64,000 nt of DNA from positions 62,001-126,000 of the forward strand of contig CABZUW010000002.1 of the NCBI GenBank assembly GCA_902529105.1, read 5' to 3'. Source of the stretch: an uncultured Pelagibacteraceae bacterium. Its GTDB lineage: Bacteria > Pseudomonadota > Alphaproteobacteria > Pelagibacterales > Pelagibacteraceae. Below the pieces are notes generated by a model that searched no databases, had not been told where the DNA came from, and saw only the letters and a list, made by a program, of their open reading frames with translations. This document shows positions 54,376 to 63,997 of this stretch, in pieces; position 1 is the stretch's first letter, and the number at the start of each line of letters is the position of its first letter. The position numbers and the translations under genes are program-made.

Positions 54376-55667
54376 TGATAGAAAGATATTCTAGAAAAGA
54401 ACTTAAAGATATTTGGTCCGAAGAGAATAAATACAAAATATGGTTAGAAGTAGAGATTGCTGCAGCAGAGGCAATGGAAAAATTCAAAATAATACCAAAA
54501 GGAGTTTCCTCGATTGTTAAAAAGAAAGGCAAAATTAAAGTCAAAAGAATCCATAATATAGAAGCAAAGGTTAAACATGATGTAATTGCATTTTTAACTT
54601 CAATTACTGAACAGGCAGGTATCAAAGCTAGGTATCTTCATCAAGGCATGACGTCATCTGACGTATTGGACACAAGTTTTAATATTCAGCTTATGCAATC
54701 AGGTAAAATTTTATTAAATGATATAGATAAAATTTTAATTGTTTTAAAAAGACAAGCTAAAAAATATAAAATGACTCCTTGTATTGGAAGAAGTCATGGA
54801 ATTCATGCGGAACCAATAACTTTTGGTTTAAAATTGGCGTCATTTTATGAGGAATTTAAAAGAAATAAAAAAAGACTTAAAGATGCAGTAGATAATATAT
54901 CTACTTGTGCAATTTCTGGAGCGGTTGGCACATTTGCAAACATCAGTCCTAAAATTGAAATTTATGTAGCCAAAAAATTAAAATTAAGACCAGAGCCAAT
55001 ATCAACGCAAATTATACCTAGGGACAGACATGCTCATTATTTTACTACACTAGGGATTATTTCTGGATCTATAGAAAGAGTTGCAACAGAAATAAGACAT
55101 TTACAAAGATCTGAAGTTTACGAATTACAGGAATACTTCTCTAAAGATCAAAAGGGTTCCTCGGCAATGCCTCATAAAAAAAATCCTATTCTCTCAGAAA
55201 ACCTAACTGGACTTGCAAGAATTGTAAGAGGCCACGTAATACCTGCATTAGAAAATATTTCATTGTGGCACGAAAGAGATATTTCTCATTCAAGTGTTGA
55301 AAGAAGTATTGGTCCTGACGCAAACATTACTTTAGATTTTGCACTGGTAAGATTAAGCAATCTTCTTGATAAAATGGTTGTGTATCCAAAAAAAATGTTA
55401 GAAAATTTAAATATAACTAGAGGTTTAGTTTTTTCTCAAGAAGTAATGCTTGAATTGACTAAAACTGGTATGGCTAGAGAAAAAGCTTATAGATTAGTTC
55501 AAGGACATGCTAAGAAAAGCATATCTAATCACATAAATTTAATAGAGTTATTAAAAAAAGATAAAAATGTTACAAAAAGAATTTCAGAAAATAAGATTAA
55601 TAAAATTTTTACTTATAAAAAACATTTTAGAAATATTAATTACATATTTAATAGGGTTTTTAAATAA
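54375..55667 (+). CDS. purB: Adenylosuccinate lyase
   Basis: Splits SAICAR to AICAR and adenylosuccinate to AMP, each with release of fumarate. The flexible signature loop GSSAMPHKKNPILSEN is conserved, and TSSDVLDTSFN and RSHGIHAEPITFG hold the catalytic histidines. Length 430 is typical. It directly precedes purC, whose product is its substrate. It shares one base with each neighbour. Confidence 0.96.
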   Translation: MIERYSRKELKDIWSEENKYKIWLEVEIAAAEAMEKFKIIPKGVSSIVKKKGKIKVKRIHNIEAKVKHDVIAFLTSITEQAGIKARYLHQGMTSSDVLDTSFNIQLMQSGKILLNDIDKILIVLKRQAKKYKMTPCIGRSHGIHAEPITFGLKLASFYEEFKRNKKRLKDAVDNISTCAISGAVGTFANISPKIEIYVAKKLKLRPEPISTQIIPRDRHAHYFTTLGIISGSIERVATEIRHLQRSEVYELQEYFSKDQKGSSAMPHKKNPILSENLTGLARIVRGHVIPALENISLWHERDISHSSVERSIGPDANITLDFALVRLSNLLDKMVVYPKKMLENLNITRGLVFSQEVMLELTKTGMAREKAYRLVQGHAKKSISNHINLIELLKKDKNVTKRISENKINKIFTYKKHFRNINYIFNRVFK

Positions 55668-56452
55668 TGAAAAAAGGAAAAAAGTTATATGAAGGGAAAG
55701 CAAAAATTATATACGCCACAAGTGAGAAAAATTTAGTAATCCAGCATTTTAAAGATGATGCGACAGCTTTCAATAACAAAAAGAGAGCAAAGATTGATGG
55801 AAAAGGTATTTTAAATAACAGAATATCTGAACATATTCTTAAAAATCTTGGACAAGTTGGAATTAAAAATCATTTAGTGAAAAGATTAAATATGAGAGAA
55901 CAATTAATAAAATCTGTAGAAATTGTGCCTATAGAATTTATAGTAAGGAATATTGCCACCGGATCTTTAACAAATAGATTGGGAATTGAGGATGGTACAG
56001 TTTTAGAAAGTCCTTTAATAGAGTATTGCTATAAGAGTGATAAACTTGGGGATCCTTTAATTTCTAAGGAACATATTTTTTCTTTTAACTGGGCTACGAG
56101 AAAAGAAATAGAAAAAATTGATAAATATTTACATAGAATAAATGATTTTATGATTGGGATGTTTAGAGGTATTGGAATAAAGCTAGTAGATTTTAAAGTT
56201 GAATTTGGAAGATATAAAAGCGGTAATAAAAGTGAGATCATTTTAGCTGACGAAATTAGCCCAGATACTTGCAGATTATGGGACATAAATTCAGAAAAAA
56301 AACTTGATAAAGACAGATTTAGAAAAAATTTAGGTAATGTTATGCAGGCATATCAAGATGTGGCTAGAAGACTGGGTATTCTTCATGAAGAATCGAATAT
56401 AAGAGCTGTTAAGTTTCCAAAACCTAAAGCAGTAAAAATAAAAAGAAAATGA
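55667..56452 (+). CDS. purC: SAICAR synthetase
   Basis: Condenses CAIR with aspartate using ATP. It starts KKLYEGKAKIIYATSEKN, and FIVRNIATGSL, FKVEFGRYKSG and LADEISPDTCRLWD are the family signatures. Length 261 is typical of alphaproteobacteria. ATG overlaps the purB stop by one base and its end overlaps purS by four. Confidence 0.96.
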   Translation: MKKGKKLYEGKAKIIYATSEKNLVIQHFKDDATAFNNKKRAKIDGKGILNNRISEHILKNLGQVGIKNHLVKRLNMREQLIKSVEIVPIEFIVRNIATGSLTNRLGIEDGTVLESPLIEYCYKSDKLGDPLISKEHIFSFNWATRKEIEKIDKYLHRINDFMIGMFRGIGIKLVDFKVEFGRYKSGNKSEIILADEISPDTCRLWDINSEKKLDKDRFRKNLGNVMQAYQDVARRLGILHEESNIRAVKFPKPKAVKIKRK

Positions 56453-56682
56453 AGATTAAAGTAATTGTAACTTTAAAAAACGGTGTTCTTGATCCTCAAG
56501 GTAAAGCTATACAGCAAACATTAAATGGAATGGGTTTTCCCGAGGTAAATGAGGTTAGACAAGGAAAATATTTTGATATTGAAGTTGATGATGCAGATGA
56601 AAATAAAGCTAAAAATAAAGTGGATGAAATGTGTAAAAAGCTTTTAGCAAACTTAGTTATTGAGAATTATAAAATATTATAA
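56449..56682 (+). CDS. purS: FGAM synthase subunit PurS
   Basis: Small bridging subunit of the three-part formylglycinamidine ribonucleotide synthase; dimers dock PurQ onto PurL and help pass ammonia. VTLKNGVLDPQGKAIQQTLN and EVRQGKYFDIEVD are characteristic. Length 77 is normal. It overlaps purC and lies three bases from the purQ ATG. Confidence 0.95.
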   Translation: MKIKVIVTLKNGVLDPQGKAIQQTLNGMGFPEVNEVRQGKYFDIEVDDADENKAKNKVDEMCKKLLANLVIENYKIL

Positions 56683-56685
56683 TTG

Positions 56686-57369
56686 ATGAAATCTTCAGTA
56701 ATAATTTTTCCAGGCTCAAATTGTGATAGAGATATGGATGTTGCTCTTAAAAAGTATGGTTTTAAAAATCATATGGTTTGGCACAATGATAAAAAGTTAC
56801 CAAAATCTGACTTGGTAGTTCTTCCAGGAGGTTTTTCTTACGGAGACTATCTAAGATGTGGAAGTATTGCTGGAAAATCAAAAATTATTAAGTCTGTAAT
56901 CGATTTTGCAAATTCCGGTGGTTTAGTTTTAGGAATTTGTAATGGTTTTCAAATTTTAACCGAAACAGGTTTATTGCCAGGGGTATTACAACAAAATAAA
57001 TTTCTAAATTTTATTTGTAGAAATGTTCATGTAAAAATAAATGATAAAGATAACAAGTATTTTAAAAATATAAAAAAAGATGTTTTAGAATTACATATAG
57101 CACATAATGAAGGAAATTATTTTTGTTCAGAGGAGGAGTTGAAATCAATTAATCAAAATAATCAAATTGCATTAACCTATTGTAGCCTTGACGGAGCTGA
57201 TGATGAAGAATTTAATCCTAATGGAGCAATTAAAAATATAGCTGGAGTATTTAATAAAAATAAGAATGTATTAGGTATGATGCCACATCCTGAGAGAATG
57301 ATAGATAAATACCTGTCTGGAGAAGATGGATCTATCTTTTTTGAAAATCTTTTAAAAATCAATAATTAA
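56686..57369 (+). CDS. purQ: FGAM synthase glutaminase subunit PurQ
   Basis: Releases ammonia from glutamine for PurL. The nucleophile Cys is in VLGICNGFQIL, with the His-Glu partners in MMPHPERM. FPGSNCDRDMD is the N-terminal block. I take the ATG at 56686; the in-frame TTG three bases earlier is adjacent to the purS stop and unlikely to be used. Length 227 is typical. It shares one base with purL. Confidence 0.95.
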   Translation: MKSSVIIFPGSNCDRDMDVALKKYGFKNHMVWHNDKKLPKSDLVVLPGGFSYGDYLRCGSIAGKSKIIKSVIDFANSGGLVLGICNGFQILTETGLLPGVLQQNKFLNFICRNVHVKINDKDNKYFKNIKKDVLELHIAHNEGNYFCSEEELKSINQNNQIALTYCSLDGADDEEFNPNGAIKNIAGVFNKNKNVLGMMPHPERMIDKYLSGEDGSIFFENLLKINN

Positions 57370-59561
57370 TGGAAGTAAACGAACAAACAGCAGTAGATCA
57401 CGGTTTAAGTAAAGATGAGTTTAAAAAAATAAATGATCTTCTTAAAAGAAAACCAAACCTGACTGAATTAGCAATATTTTCAGCTATGTGGAATGAACAT
57501 TGCTCATATAAATCTTCAAGAAAACATCTTAAAAATTTACACACAGAAGGGTCTCAAGTTATTCAAGGACCAGGTGAAAATGCCGGTGTAGTTGATATTG
57601 GAGACGACGAGGCAATAGTTTTTAAAATAGAAAGTCACAACCATCCTTCTTTTATTGAGCCCTATCAAGGTGCTGCTACAGGCGTTGGAGGAATTATGAG
57701 AGATGTATTTACTATGGGCGCAAGACCTATAGCAAATCTAAATTCTATTCATTTCGGATCTACTCAAAATAAAAAAACAAAAAATTTATTAAGAGGCGTT
57801 GTAAAAGGAATTGGTGGATATGGAAATTGTATTGGTGTACCAACAATTGCAGGACAAACTCATTTTGACGAATCTTATAATGGTAATATTTTAGTAAATG
57901 CAATGACACTTGGTCTTGTTAATAAAAATAAGATTTTTTATTCTAAAGCTGCTGGATTAAATAAACCTGTAATATACGTTGGTTCCAAAACGGGTAGAGA
58001 TGGAATTCACGGTGCAAGTATGGCGTCTGCTGTGTTTGATGATAAAATTGAGGAAAAGAAACCTACAGTTCAGGTAGGTGATCCATTTACAGAAAAGTTA
58101 TTACTTGAAGCATGTTTAGAGTTAATGAAAGAAGACTCTATAATTTCTATTCAAGATATGGGAGCCGCAGGGTTAACTTCTTCTAGTGTAGAGATGGCAT
58201 CAAAAGGTAAACTTGGCATAGAGTTAGATCTTAGTAAAGTTCCTTGTAGAGAAACAGAAATGACTCCCTATGAGATCATGTTATCTGAGAGTCAAGAAAG
58301 AATGTTAATTATATTAGAAAATGGTAAAGAGGATAAGGCTAAAGAAATTTTTGATAAATGGAATTTAGATTTTGCAGTAATTGGAAAAACAACAAATACT
58401 AAAAATTTAGAACTAATTTTTAAAAACAAAATGGTAGCTGAAATACCAATAGATTTTTTAGCAGAAAATGCGCCGATGTATGACAGAAAGTGGAAAAAGG
58501 CTAAACTTCCACAAAAAATTGATTACCCGAAAGAAACATTTAAATCACTTAAACTAGAAAACTGCTTAATTAAAATTTTGTCTAATCCTAATGTTTGTGA
58601 AAAGAAATGGATTTGGGAACAATATGATCATACTGTAATGGGAGATACAATTCAGAAACCAGGCGGTGATTCTGGAGTTGTTAGAGTGCATGGTACAAAT
58701 AAAGCGGTGGCCGCGTGTGTAGACTCCTCAGCAATTTATTGTTTTGCCCATCCATTGACAGGTGGAAAGCAGGTCGTAAGCGAAAGTTGGAGAAATTTAA
58801 TTTCAGTAGGAGCTAAACCAATTGCAATAACTAACTGTTTAAATTTTGGTAATCCAGAAAAAGAAAAAAATATGGGAGAATTTGTTGAATGTGTGAACGG
58901 TATTTCCGAAGCTGCCAAATATCTGAATTTTCCTGTAGTTTCAGGTAATGTATCTTTTTATAATGAGACTAGAGATAAAGGAATTAAACCAACTCCCTCT
59001 ATAGGTGGAATTGGTCTGATCGAAGACTATAAGAATATGATAACTATGAAACTGAAAAAGGAAGGTAACATAGTTTTGGTTATAGGAAAAACTGAGGGTT
59101 ATTTAGATCAAAGTATTTTCTCAAGAACTGTATTATTAGAAAAAAAAGGACCACCTCCAGAAGTTAACTTATTTAATGAAAAAAATAATGGTGAAACAAT
59201 ATTAAAGCTAATAGATAAAAAATTAATACTTTCGTGCCACGATGTATCAGTTGGAGGTATTCTTACTGCAGTTTCAAAAATGTGCATAAAGGGTAAAAAA
59301 GGTGTCAAAATTAACCCACAAATAAATTTCCTGAATAAATTTAGTTATTTTTTTGCTGAAGACCAAGGAAGATATGTAATTGAAATTGAAAAGAAAAATT
59401 TAGATTCAGTTAAAAAATTATTGAAAGAAAATTCTGTGCATTTTGACGAATTTGGTGTTGTAACAAAAGAAAAACTACAATTTAAAGATGAATTAAATAT
59501 AAGTATTGTAGATTTAAGCAAAAAGTATAAATCTTGGTTAGAAAATTATATGGCTAATTAA
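57369..59561 (+). CDS. purL: FGAM synthase large subunit PurL (short type)
   Basis: ATP-dependent amidation of FGAR to FGAM. The 730-residue length is the small PurL that needs PurS and PurQ, in contrast to the ~1300-residue enterobacterial form. IESHNHPSFIEPYQGAATGV is the ATP-site signature, with GGYGNCIGVPTIAG and SQERML and the second AIRS-like half with SGNVSFYNE. It is one base from the bolA start region and completes the purSQL set. Confidence 0.97.
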   Translation: MEVNEQTAVDHGLSKDEFKKINDLLKRKPNLTELAIFSAMWNEHCSYKSSRKHLKNLHTEGSQVIQGPGENAGVVDIGDDEAIVFKIESHNHPSFIEPYQGAATGVGGIMRDVFTMGARPIANLNSIHFGSTQNKKTKNLLRGVVKGIGGYGNCIGVPTIAGQTHFDESYNGNILVNAMTLGLVNKNKIFYSKAAGLNKPVIYVGSKTGRDGIHGASMASAVFDDKIEEKKPTVQVGDPFTEKLLLEACLELMKEDSIISIQDMGAAGLTSSSVEMASKGKLGIELDLSKVPCRETEMTPYEIMLSESQERMLIILENGKEDKAKEIFDKWNLDFAVIGKTTNTKNLELIFKNKMVAEIPIDFLAENAPMYDRKWKKAKLPQKIDYPKETFKSLKLENCLIKILSNPNVCEKKWIWEQYDHTVMGDTIQKPGGDSGVVRVHGTNKAVAACVDSSAIYCFAHPLTGGKQVVSESWRNLISVGAKPIAITNCLNFGNPEKEKNMGEFVECVNGISEAAKYLNFPVVSGNVSFYNETRDKGIKPTPSIGGIGLIEDYKNMITMKLKKEGNIVLVIGKTEGYLDQSIFSRTVLLEKKGPPPEVNLFNEKNNGETILKLIDKKLILSCHDVSVGGILTAVSKMCIKGKKGVKINPQINFLNKFSYFFAEDQGRYVIEIEKKNLDSVKKLLKENSVHFDEFGVVTKEKLQFKDELNISIVDLSKKYKSWLENYMAN

Positions 59562-59562
59562 T

Positions 59563-59808
59563 ATGGCAATGGATTTAAAAGAAATAGAAAGATTAATTAG
59601 AGAGGCATTTCCTGATGCAACAGTGGATATTCAAGATTTAGCTGGTGATGGAAATCATTATTCAGCTACGGTCATTTCGTCCCAATTTGAAGGAAAATCT
59701 AAAATTCAACAACATAAAATGGTATATAATTCTCTTAAGGGTAAAATGGGTAATGAGTTGCATGCTTTAGCTTTAAAAACAAAGGAAAAAAATGGATCAA
59801 CAAATTAA
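59563..59808 (+). CDS. bolA: BolA-family protein
   Basis: 81 residues. LIREAFPDATVDIQDLAGDG and the BolA core VISSQFEGKSKIQQHKMVYN followed by ELHALALKT are typical, including the His ligand that binds a shared [2Fe-2S] cluster with monothiol glutaredoxins in known systems. It starts two bases after purL and overlaps grxD by 17 bases, so the two partners are translated together. Confidence 0.93.
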   Translation: MAMDLKEIERLIREAFPDATVDIQDLAGDGNHYSATVISSQFEGKSKIQQHKMVYNSLKGKMGNELHALALKTKEKNGSTN

Positions 59809-60127
59809 AGATTTAATTACAAATGAAATAAACGAAAATGAAATTTGTTTATTTATGAAAGGCACACCGGATGCTCCTGAATGTGGTTTTTCAATGGCTG
59901 TCGCTAATATTTTAAAAGTTATGGAAGTTAAGTTTAAAGGAGTTAATGTCCTTACTGACCAAAACTTAAGGCAAGGAATTAAAGAGTATAGTGAATGGCC
60001 AACTATACCTCAATTGTACGTCAAGAAAGAATTTGTTGGTGGATGTGATATTATAAAAGAAATGTATGCTAGTGGAGAACTTGCAAAACACTTTGACGAT
60101 AAGCAGATATCTTATAAAAAATCCTGA
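59792..60127 (+). CDS. grxD: Monothiol glutaredoxin, Grx4 type
   Basis: 111 residues with the CGFS active site (APECGFSMAV), the TIPQLYV cis-proline and GGCDI glutathione-binding motif. Such glutaredoxins carry [2Fe-2S] clusters and form heterodimers with BolA, the gene just upstream. Its TGA stop (60125-60127) abuts the stop of the convergent autotransporter gene with no spacer. It is the last gene of the purine operon. Confidence 0.95.
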   Translation: MDQQIKDLITNEINENEICLFMKGTPDAPECGFSMAVANILKVMEVKFKGVNVLTDQNLRQGIKEYSEWPTIPQLYVKKEFVGGCDIIKEMYASGELAKHFDDKQISYKKS

Positions 60128-62548
60128 CTAAAACTTGCTAGCAGCGTTTAAATTTATTTCATAATTCGGGTATTCCTCAAATACATCATATTCAGAATTC
60201 AAGGAAATATCTAAACCATTTATTGTTTTTTTGTAAGATGCTGAAGCTGTTTGATCGACTAATCCTAAAGCAAATTCATCTTTTCTATGCGTAACATAAC
60301 CTGTTGTAAAATAATAAGTATCGCTATGACTATCTTCGGTTTCAACTCTCTCATAAAAAAACATCATTGATGGTCCAGTGTCATTAACCACATCAAATCC
60401 AATTTTACCTTTAATACTTTTATCGTCTTCTTGATCAATTGATTTTGTATACTTTGTGTTTGGATCAGAAACATAATTTAAAGAAACATCTGAATTAGGA
60501 CTTAAATCATATCCCAGTTCTAAAGCAAAAGCAGGTCTAATAGTATAATCTTCTTTAGAGATTTCATTACTAAAGTTAAATCCACCGTATAATCCAACGG
60601 TCTCTACTGTCTGTTCGTCGTATTTTAATGGATTAGTTCCTTTCTCGCTATATTCATCCAATATTGTATAACCAAGATCTAGTCTCAAATTAGGAGATAA
60701 TTCTGTTTGTTTGTTTTTAAAAGTCTTTATAGCTTGTAATGAGCCAAAAATTTGTTTTCCATTTCTAGACCCAGTTAAAGTATTGCTTCCACTTTTTCTT
60801 ATATTTTTAATATCTAATTTACTTAGTCCGAGAACTCCTTCAAAGTAATTATTACTACCTTGATTAAATGCTCTATATAATGAAAAACTATAAGAATCTA
60901 TATTACTAGACGTACCTTTGTTTCCTACTTTAGCATCCTCTTGAATATACGTTATCGTATATCCATGCACTGATTGATTATTAATTTTTTTATCCATTCC
61001 TAATGTAACGGCATTAGTATCAATATCTTTTTTAGATGATGTTGTTGATGAATCTACTTTACCGACACTCACACTTCCCTCACTCCAAAAGAGCCAGCTG
61101 TCTGAGATTTTCTTTTCAGATTTGGTGGTAGCAACGGATTGTGAAATTAATTTTGAAAGATCATTTAATTTAGGATCACTGAAATTAAAATTAATTTTTT
61201 GAGCCAATAATTCATCACCCAAACTATATCTTCTGATCCAATTAAGTCTGTTAAATATAGGCGTTGTAACGCCTGTTGCTATTTTTTTTGGAGCTTCTGT
61301 TTGTGCCTCTATCAGTCCAACAACATCTTTATCATCTAGAGGGTTTGTAGGTAAAGTTCCTGTAGTAAAATTAAGTGTGGTTGTATCACTAATACCAGCA
61401 TATGAATTATTAGATAAATCAACAATTGCAGTAGAAGCAATTTTTACATAATAATCAACCTCTTTTTCTAAATCTGCCGATGGATTAATAGTTATTTCAG
61501 TCGACTCTGATCCGCTAACATCACTTGTTACATCAAAAGTTTGAACAACAGAGTCATCGCTGGCTTTATGTAAAACTATATTTCCAGTTCCAACTCTAAC
61601 AATTTCGCTAAATGTTAAAACTATATTTGTATCGATAGGGACATCTGTTTGACCATCTGAAGGATTAGAAGATGATAATGTTGGGAGGGTACCCGGGACA
61701 TCATTACTCCATGAAGGAGCGCCTTCAAAACTACCGTCATTATTTCCTTCATCATCAGTTAATGTTGTGCCACTTCCGTTATCACTATCCATTGTGTAGT
61801 AAGCTACTAGATTATCTTTTGAGGAATAATCTCCATAATTTTCCTTTGCATAAAGTGTTTCACCACTATTATACAAAGCTGAAATTTCTGCGTCTGTCAG
61901 AGCCTCATCCCAAACAGCAATATCATCTATTTTCCCATTAAAAAAAAATTGAGCAGTATCGCTTTCTGTAGTACCAGCACCAAATCTCGTAGGTCTAGTT
62001 GTGTTTTGACGATTTATGTTTCTTTCAGAAGTTATAGATTTTATTAATGATCCATCTAAAAATAAATCCATTTCATCAGAACCGTTAAATCTTATTACCC
62101 AATAATTCCAACCAGGTGTTCCTGGGTCTCCACCTCCATTTGCTTTCCATGTACTTAATGAGTTAGTTGCATTAATTTCCCAACCACTAGATGGAGGACC
62201 ACCATCGTGTCCTTTCCAATATTGTAGTTTATTATCAACTGGATCGCCATTTAAATACATCACATAACCTTTCGCAATACCAGCACCCGAACTCGACCGA
62301 GAAGTGATAACTGATTGCCATGTGCCTACTGTATTATCGCCCTCTTGTTTAAACCAAGCTGCAACTGTGTAATCACCTGTAGGATTTAGAACGTTATTAG
62401 CTGCAATTTCTACAAAATCATCAGTACCATCAAATGAAAGAGATTTGTCAGCTGCATAAAGATTTTTATTATAACTTATGAGCAAACATAAGATAATAAA
62501 ATTTAAGACGAGATTAGAAATTACAAACTTTCTTAATAAGATTTTCAT
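60128..62548 (-). CDS. Autotransporter-like outer-membrane protein with LamG and Ig-like passenger
   Basis: 806 residues: signal peptide to about 32; a LamG/concanavalin-A-like domain at about 35-255 (SLSFDGTDDFVEI, DYTVAAWFKQEG, KIDDIAVWDEALTDAEISAL); an SbsA/Big-type Ig domain at about 290-395 (SSNPSDGQTDVPIDTNIVLT, ending TLNFTTG); the helical linker LIEAQTEAPKKIATG...WIRRYSLGDEL; and the C-terminal barrel from about 470, ending NAASKF. The linker and barrel match the other two autotransporters, whereas the passenger is different and probably binds carbohydrate. There is no Cys pair before the linker. The 218-base upstream region shows no other gene. Confidence 0.85.
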   Translation of the reverse strand: MKILLRKFVISNLVLNFIILCLLISYNKNLYAADKSLSFDGTDDFVEIAANNVLNPTGDYTVAAWFKQEGDNTVGTWQSVITSRSSSGAGIAKGYVMYLNGDPVDNKLQYWKGHDGGPPSSGWEINATNSLSTWKANGGGDPGTPGWNYWVIRFNGSDEMDLFLDGSLIKSITSERNINRQNTTRPTRFGAGTTESDTAQFFFNGKIDDIAVWDEALTDAEISALYNSGETLYAKENYGDYSSKDNLVAYYTMDSDNGSGTTLTDDEGNNDGSFEGAPSWSNDVPGTLPTLSSSNPSDGQTDVPIDTNIVLTFSEIVRVGTGNIVLHKASDDSVVQTFDVTSDVSGSESTEITINPSADLEKEVDYYVKIASTAIVDLSNNSYAGISDTTTLNFTTGTLPTNPLDDKDVVGLIEAQTEAPKKIATGVTTPIFNRLNWIRRYSLGDELLAQKINFNFSDPKLNDLSKLISQSVATTKSEKKISDSWLFWSEGSVSVGKVDSSTTSSKKDIDTNAVTLGMDKKINNQSVHGYTITYIQEDAKVGNKGTSSNIDSYSFSLYRAFNQGSNNYFEGVLGLSKLDIKNIRKSGSNTLTGSRNGKQIFGSLQAIKTFKNKQTELSPNLRLDLGYTILDEYSEKGTNPLKYDEQTVETVGLYGGFNFSNEISKEDYTIRPAFALELGYDLSPNSDVSLNYVSDPNTKYTKSIDQEDDKSIKGKIGFDVVNDTGPSMMFFYERVETEDSHSDTYYFTTGYVTHRKDEFALGLVDQTASASYKKTINGLDISLNSEYDVFEEYPNYEINLNAASKF

Positions 62549-62766
62549 ATCATATTATTTTTAAATTTTATTGTTAATTCTGTAATAATGGTACATTGTA
62601 GATTATCTTTAATAATATTCAATAAATGAGTTTAGCTCCACAATAATTTGATAATGTATGCAAATTGAGGACCTAAAAAAAAACCTAAAGCAAAATTATG
62701 CTGATTTTAAAATTATTTACTTCAATTGTGGTCATACCATAATTATTAAATTTCATATAAAATTAT
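62549..62766. other. 218-bp intergenic region, no gene seen
   Basis: Lies between the methyltransferase stop and the autotransporter start, both on the minus strand. It must contain the autotransporter promoter, but I found no convincing -35/-10 pair. A widely spaced CCACAAT (62638-62644) / ATTGTGG (62725-62731) dyad is present. Confidence 0.5.
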
Positions 62767-63378
62767 TTATTTTGAATAAATACTTCTAATTTTTTTTGAT
62801 ATGAATTTTTTTATTAGATTTAAGTTAGAAATTTTTTCTATTTTATTTTCATTATCGGAAATAATTTTAAAATCTATTTTATCCTTCCACAATAATTGTA
62901 TAATAAGACTATCACTAAAATATTTTCTTAATTTATTTATTGCTGAAACAGTTAATATTGGCTCAAAAACTTGTATTTTTTTTTTTATAATTAGCTGTTG
63001 ATCAATATCATCAAACTCTAAATGCCATAAATGTGCTTTTTTATTTTCAAAAACTAAATTATCCTCTAATTTCGTTGGAACCTCGATATACCCAGATTTA
63101 CCGACCCTTACAATTTCTTTAATAAATAATTCTGGATCATCTACATGTTCGATTACATGACTCGTAACCACAAAATCGAACTCTTTATCTTTAAAGGGTA
63201 ATTCATTTCCTAAGATTTGAACAAAATCTCTTTCTTGATAAAAGCTACTAAAGTCTTGCACGTCTGCTATGACATTTGCATACTCATTCGGACTATAGCC
63301 ACAACCAATATCCAAAACTTTAAGATTTTCATTTTTTAAAAAATTGTTAACAAATAACTTAGTCGTTCTTTTAATCAA
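62767..63378 (-). CDS. Class I SAM-dependent methyltransferase
   Basis: 203 residues. VLDIGCGYSP (motif I, about 21-30), the acidic end of strand 2 in VIADVQDF, LPFKDKEFDFVVTSHVIEHV (motif II/III) and GYIEVPTK match the Methyltransf_11 group. Substrate is unknown; this group often acts on small molecules or glycans. The only usable start is TTG at 63378, one base after the rpsD stop, with no internal Met, so translation is probably coupled to rpsD. Confidence 0.8.
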   Translation of the reverse strand: MIKRTTKLFVNNFLKNENLKVLDIGCGYSPNEYANVIADVQDFSSFYQERDFVQILGNELPFKDKEFDFVVTSHVIEHVDDPELFIKEIVRVGKSGYIEVPTKLEDNLVFENKKAHLWHLEFDDIDQQLIIKKKIQVFEPILTVSAINKLRKYFSDSLIIQLLWKDKIDFKIISDNENKIEKISNLNLIKKFISKKIRSIYSK

Positions 63379-63379
63379 T

Positions 63380-63997
63380 TTATCTTGAATAGTACTCGAT
63401 TACTAAATTTGGCTCCATTGTTACAGGATAAGGAACTTCTTCAAATTTTGGAATCCTTACAAATTTAACTTTTTTATTTTTTTCATCTACTTGTAGATAC
63501 TCCGGAACATCTCTCTCTTTATTAGCCATTGCTATATCTATAATAGCTAATTGTTTTGACTTATCTCTTATTTCAATACTATCTTCAGCTTTAACTTGAT
63601 AGCTAGATATATCAACTTTTTTCCCGTTAACTTTGACGTGACCGTGGTTAATTAATTGTCTTGAGGAAAAAATTGTATTTGAAAATTTTGACCTGTAAAT
63701 TACAGCATCAAGTCTTCTTTCTAGTAACCCAATAAGATTCTCAGCAGTATCACCTTTTTTCATTATGGCTTTTTTATATGCATTTCTAAATTGTCTCTCA
63801 TTCATGTTCCCATAATATGATTTTAATTTTTGTTTTGCTTGTAACTGAACTCCATAATCAGATGGTTTTGCACTTTTAGTTTGCCCATGTTGGCCCGGAG
63901 GATAAGCCCTTGTATTAAATGGACTCTTTGGTCTACCCCAAAGGTTTACCTTAAGTCTTCTATCAACTTTATGTTTAGAATTTAATCTTTTAGTCAT
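63380..63997 (-). CDS. rpsD: 30S ribosomal protein S4
   Basis: Primary 16S rRNA-binding protein and assembly initiator. It contains [20 protein letters not shown], the S4 domain at about residues 95-155 ([12 protein letters not shown]...[18 protein letters not shown]) and the C-terminal [17 protein letters not shown]. The 205-residue length is standard and no zinc-binding Cys are present. In E. coli rpsD sits between rpsK and rpoA; here it stands about 57 kb away, followed by a methyltransferase. Its promoter lies outside the window. Confidence 0.97.
   Translation of the reverse strand: MTKRLNSKHKVDRRLKVNLWGRPKSPFNTRAYPPGQHGQTKSAKPSDYGVQLQAKQKLKSYYGNMNERQFRNAYKKAIMKKGDTAENLIGLLERRLDAVIYRSKFSNTIFSSRQLINHGHVKVNGKKVDISSYQVKAEDSIEIRDKSKQLAIIDIAMANKERDVPEYLQVDEKNKKVKFVRIPKFEEVPYPVTMEPNLVIEYYSR

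Noticed and set aside
62638-62731. CCACAAT...ATTGTGG inverted repeat 80 bases apart
   Set aside because: Seven bases at that spacing are expected by chance in AT-rich DNA.
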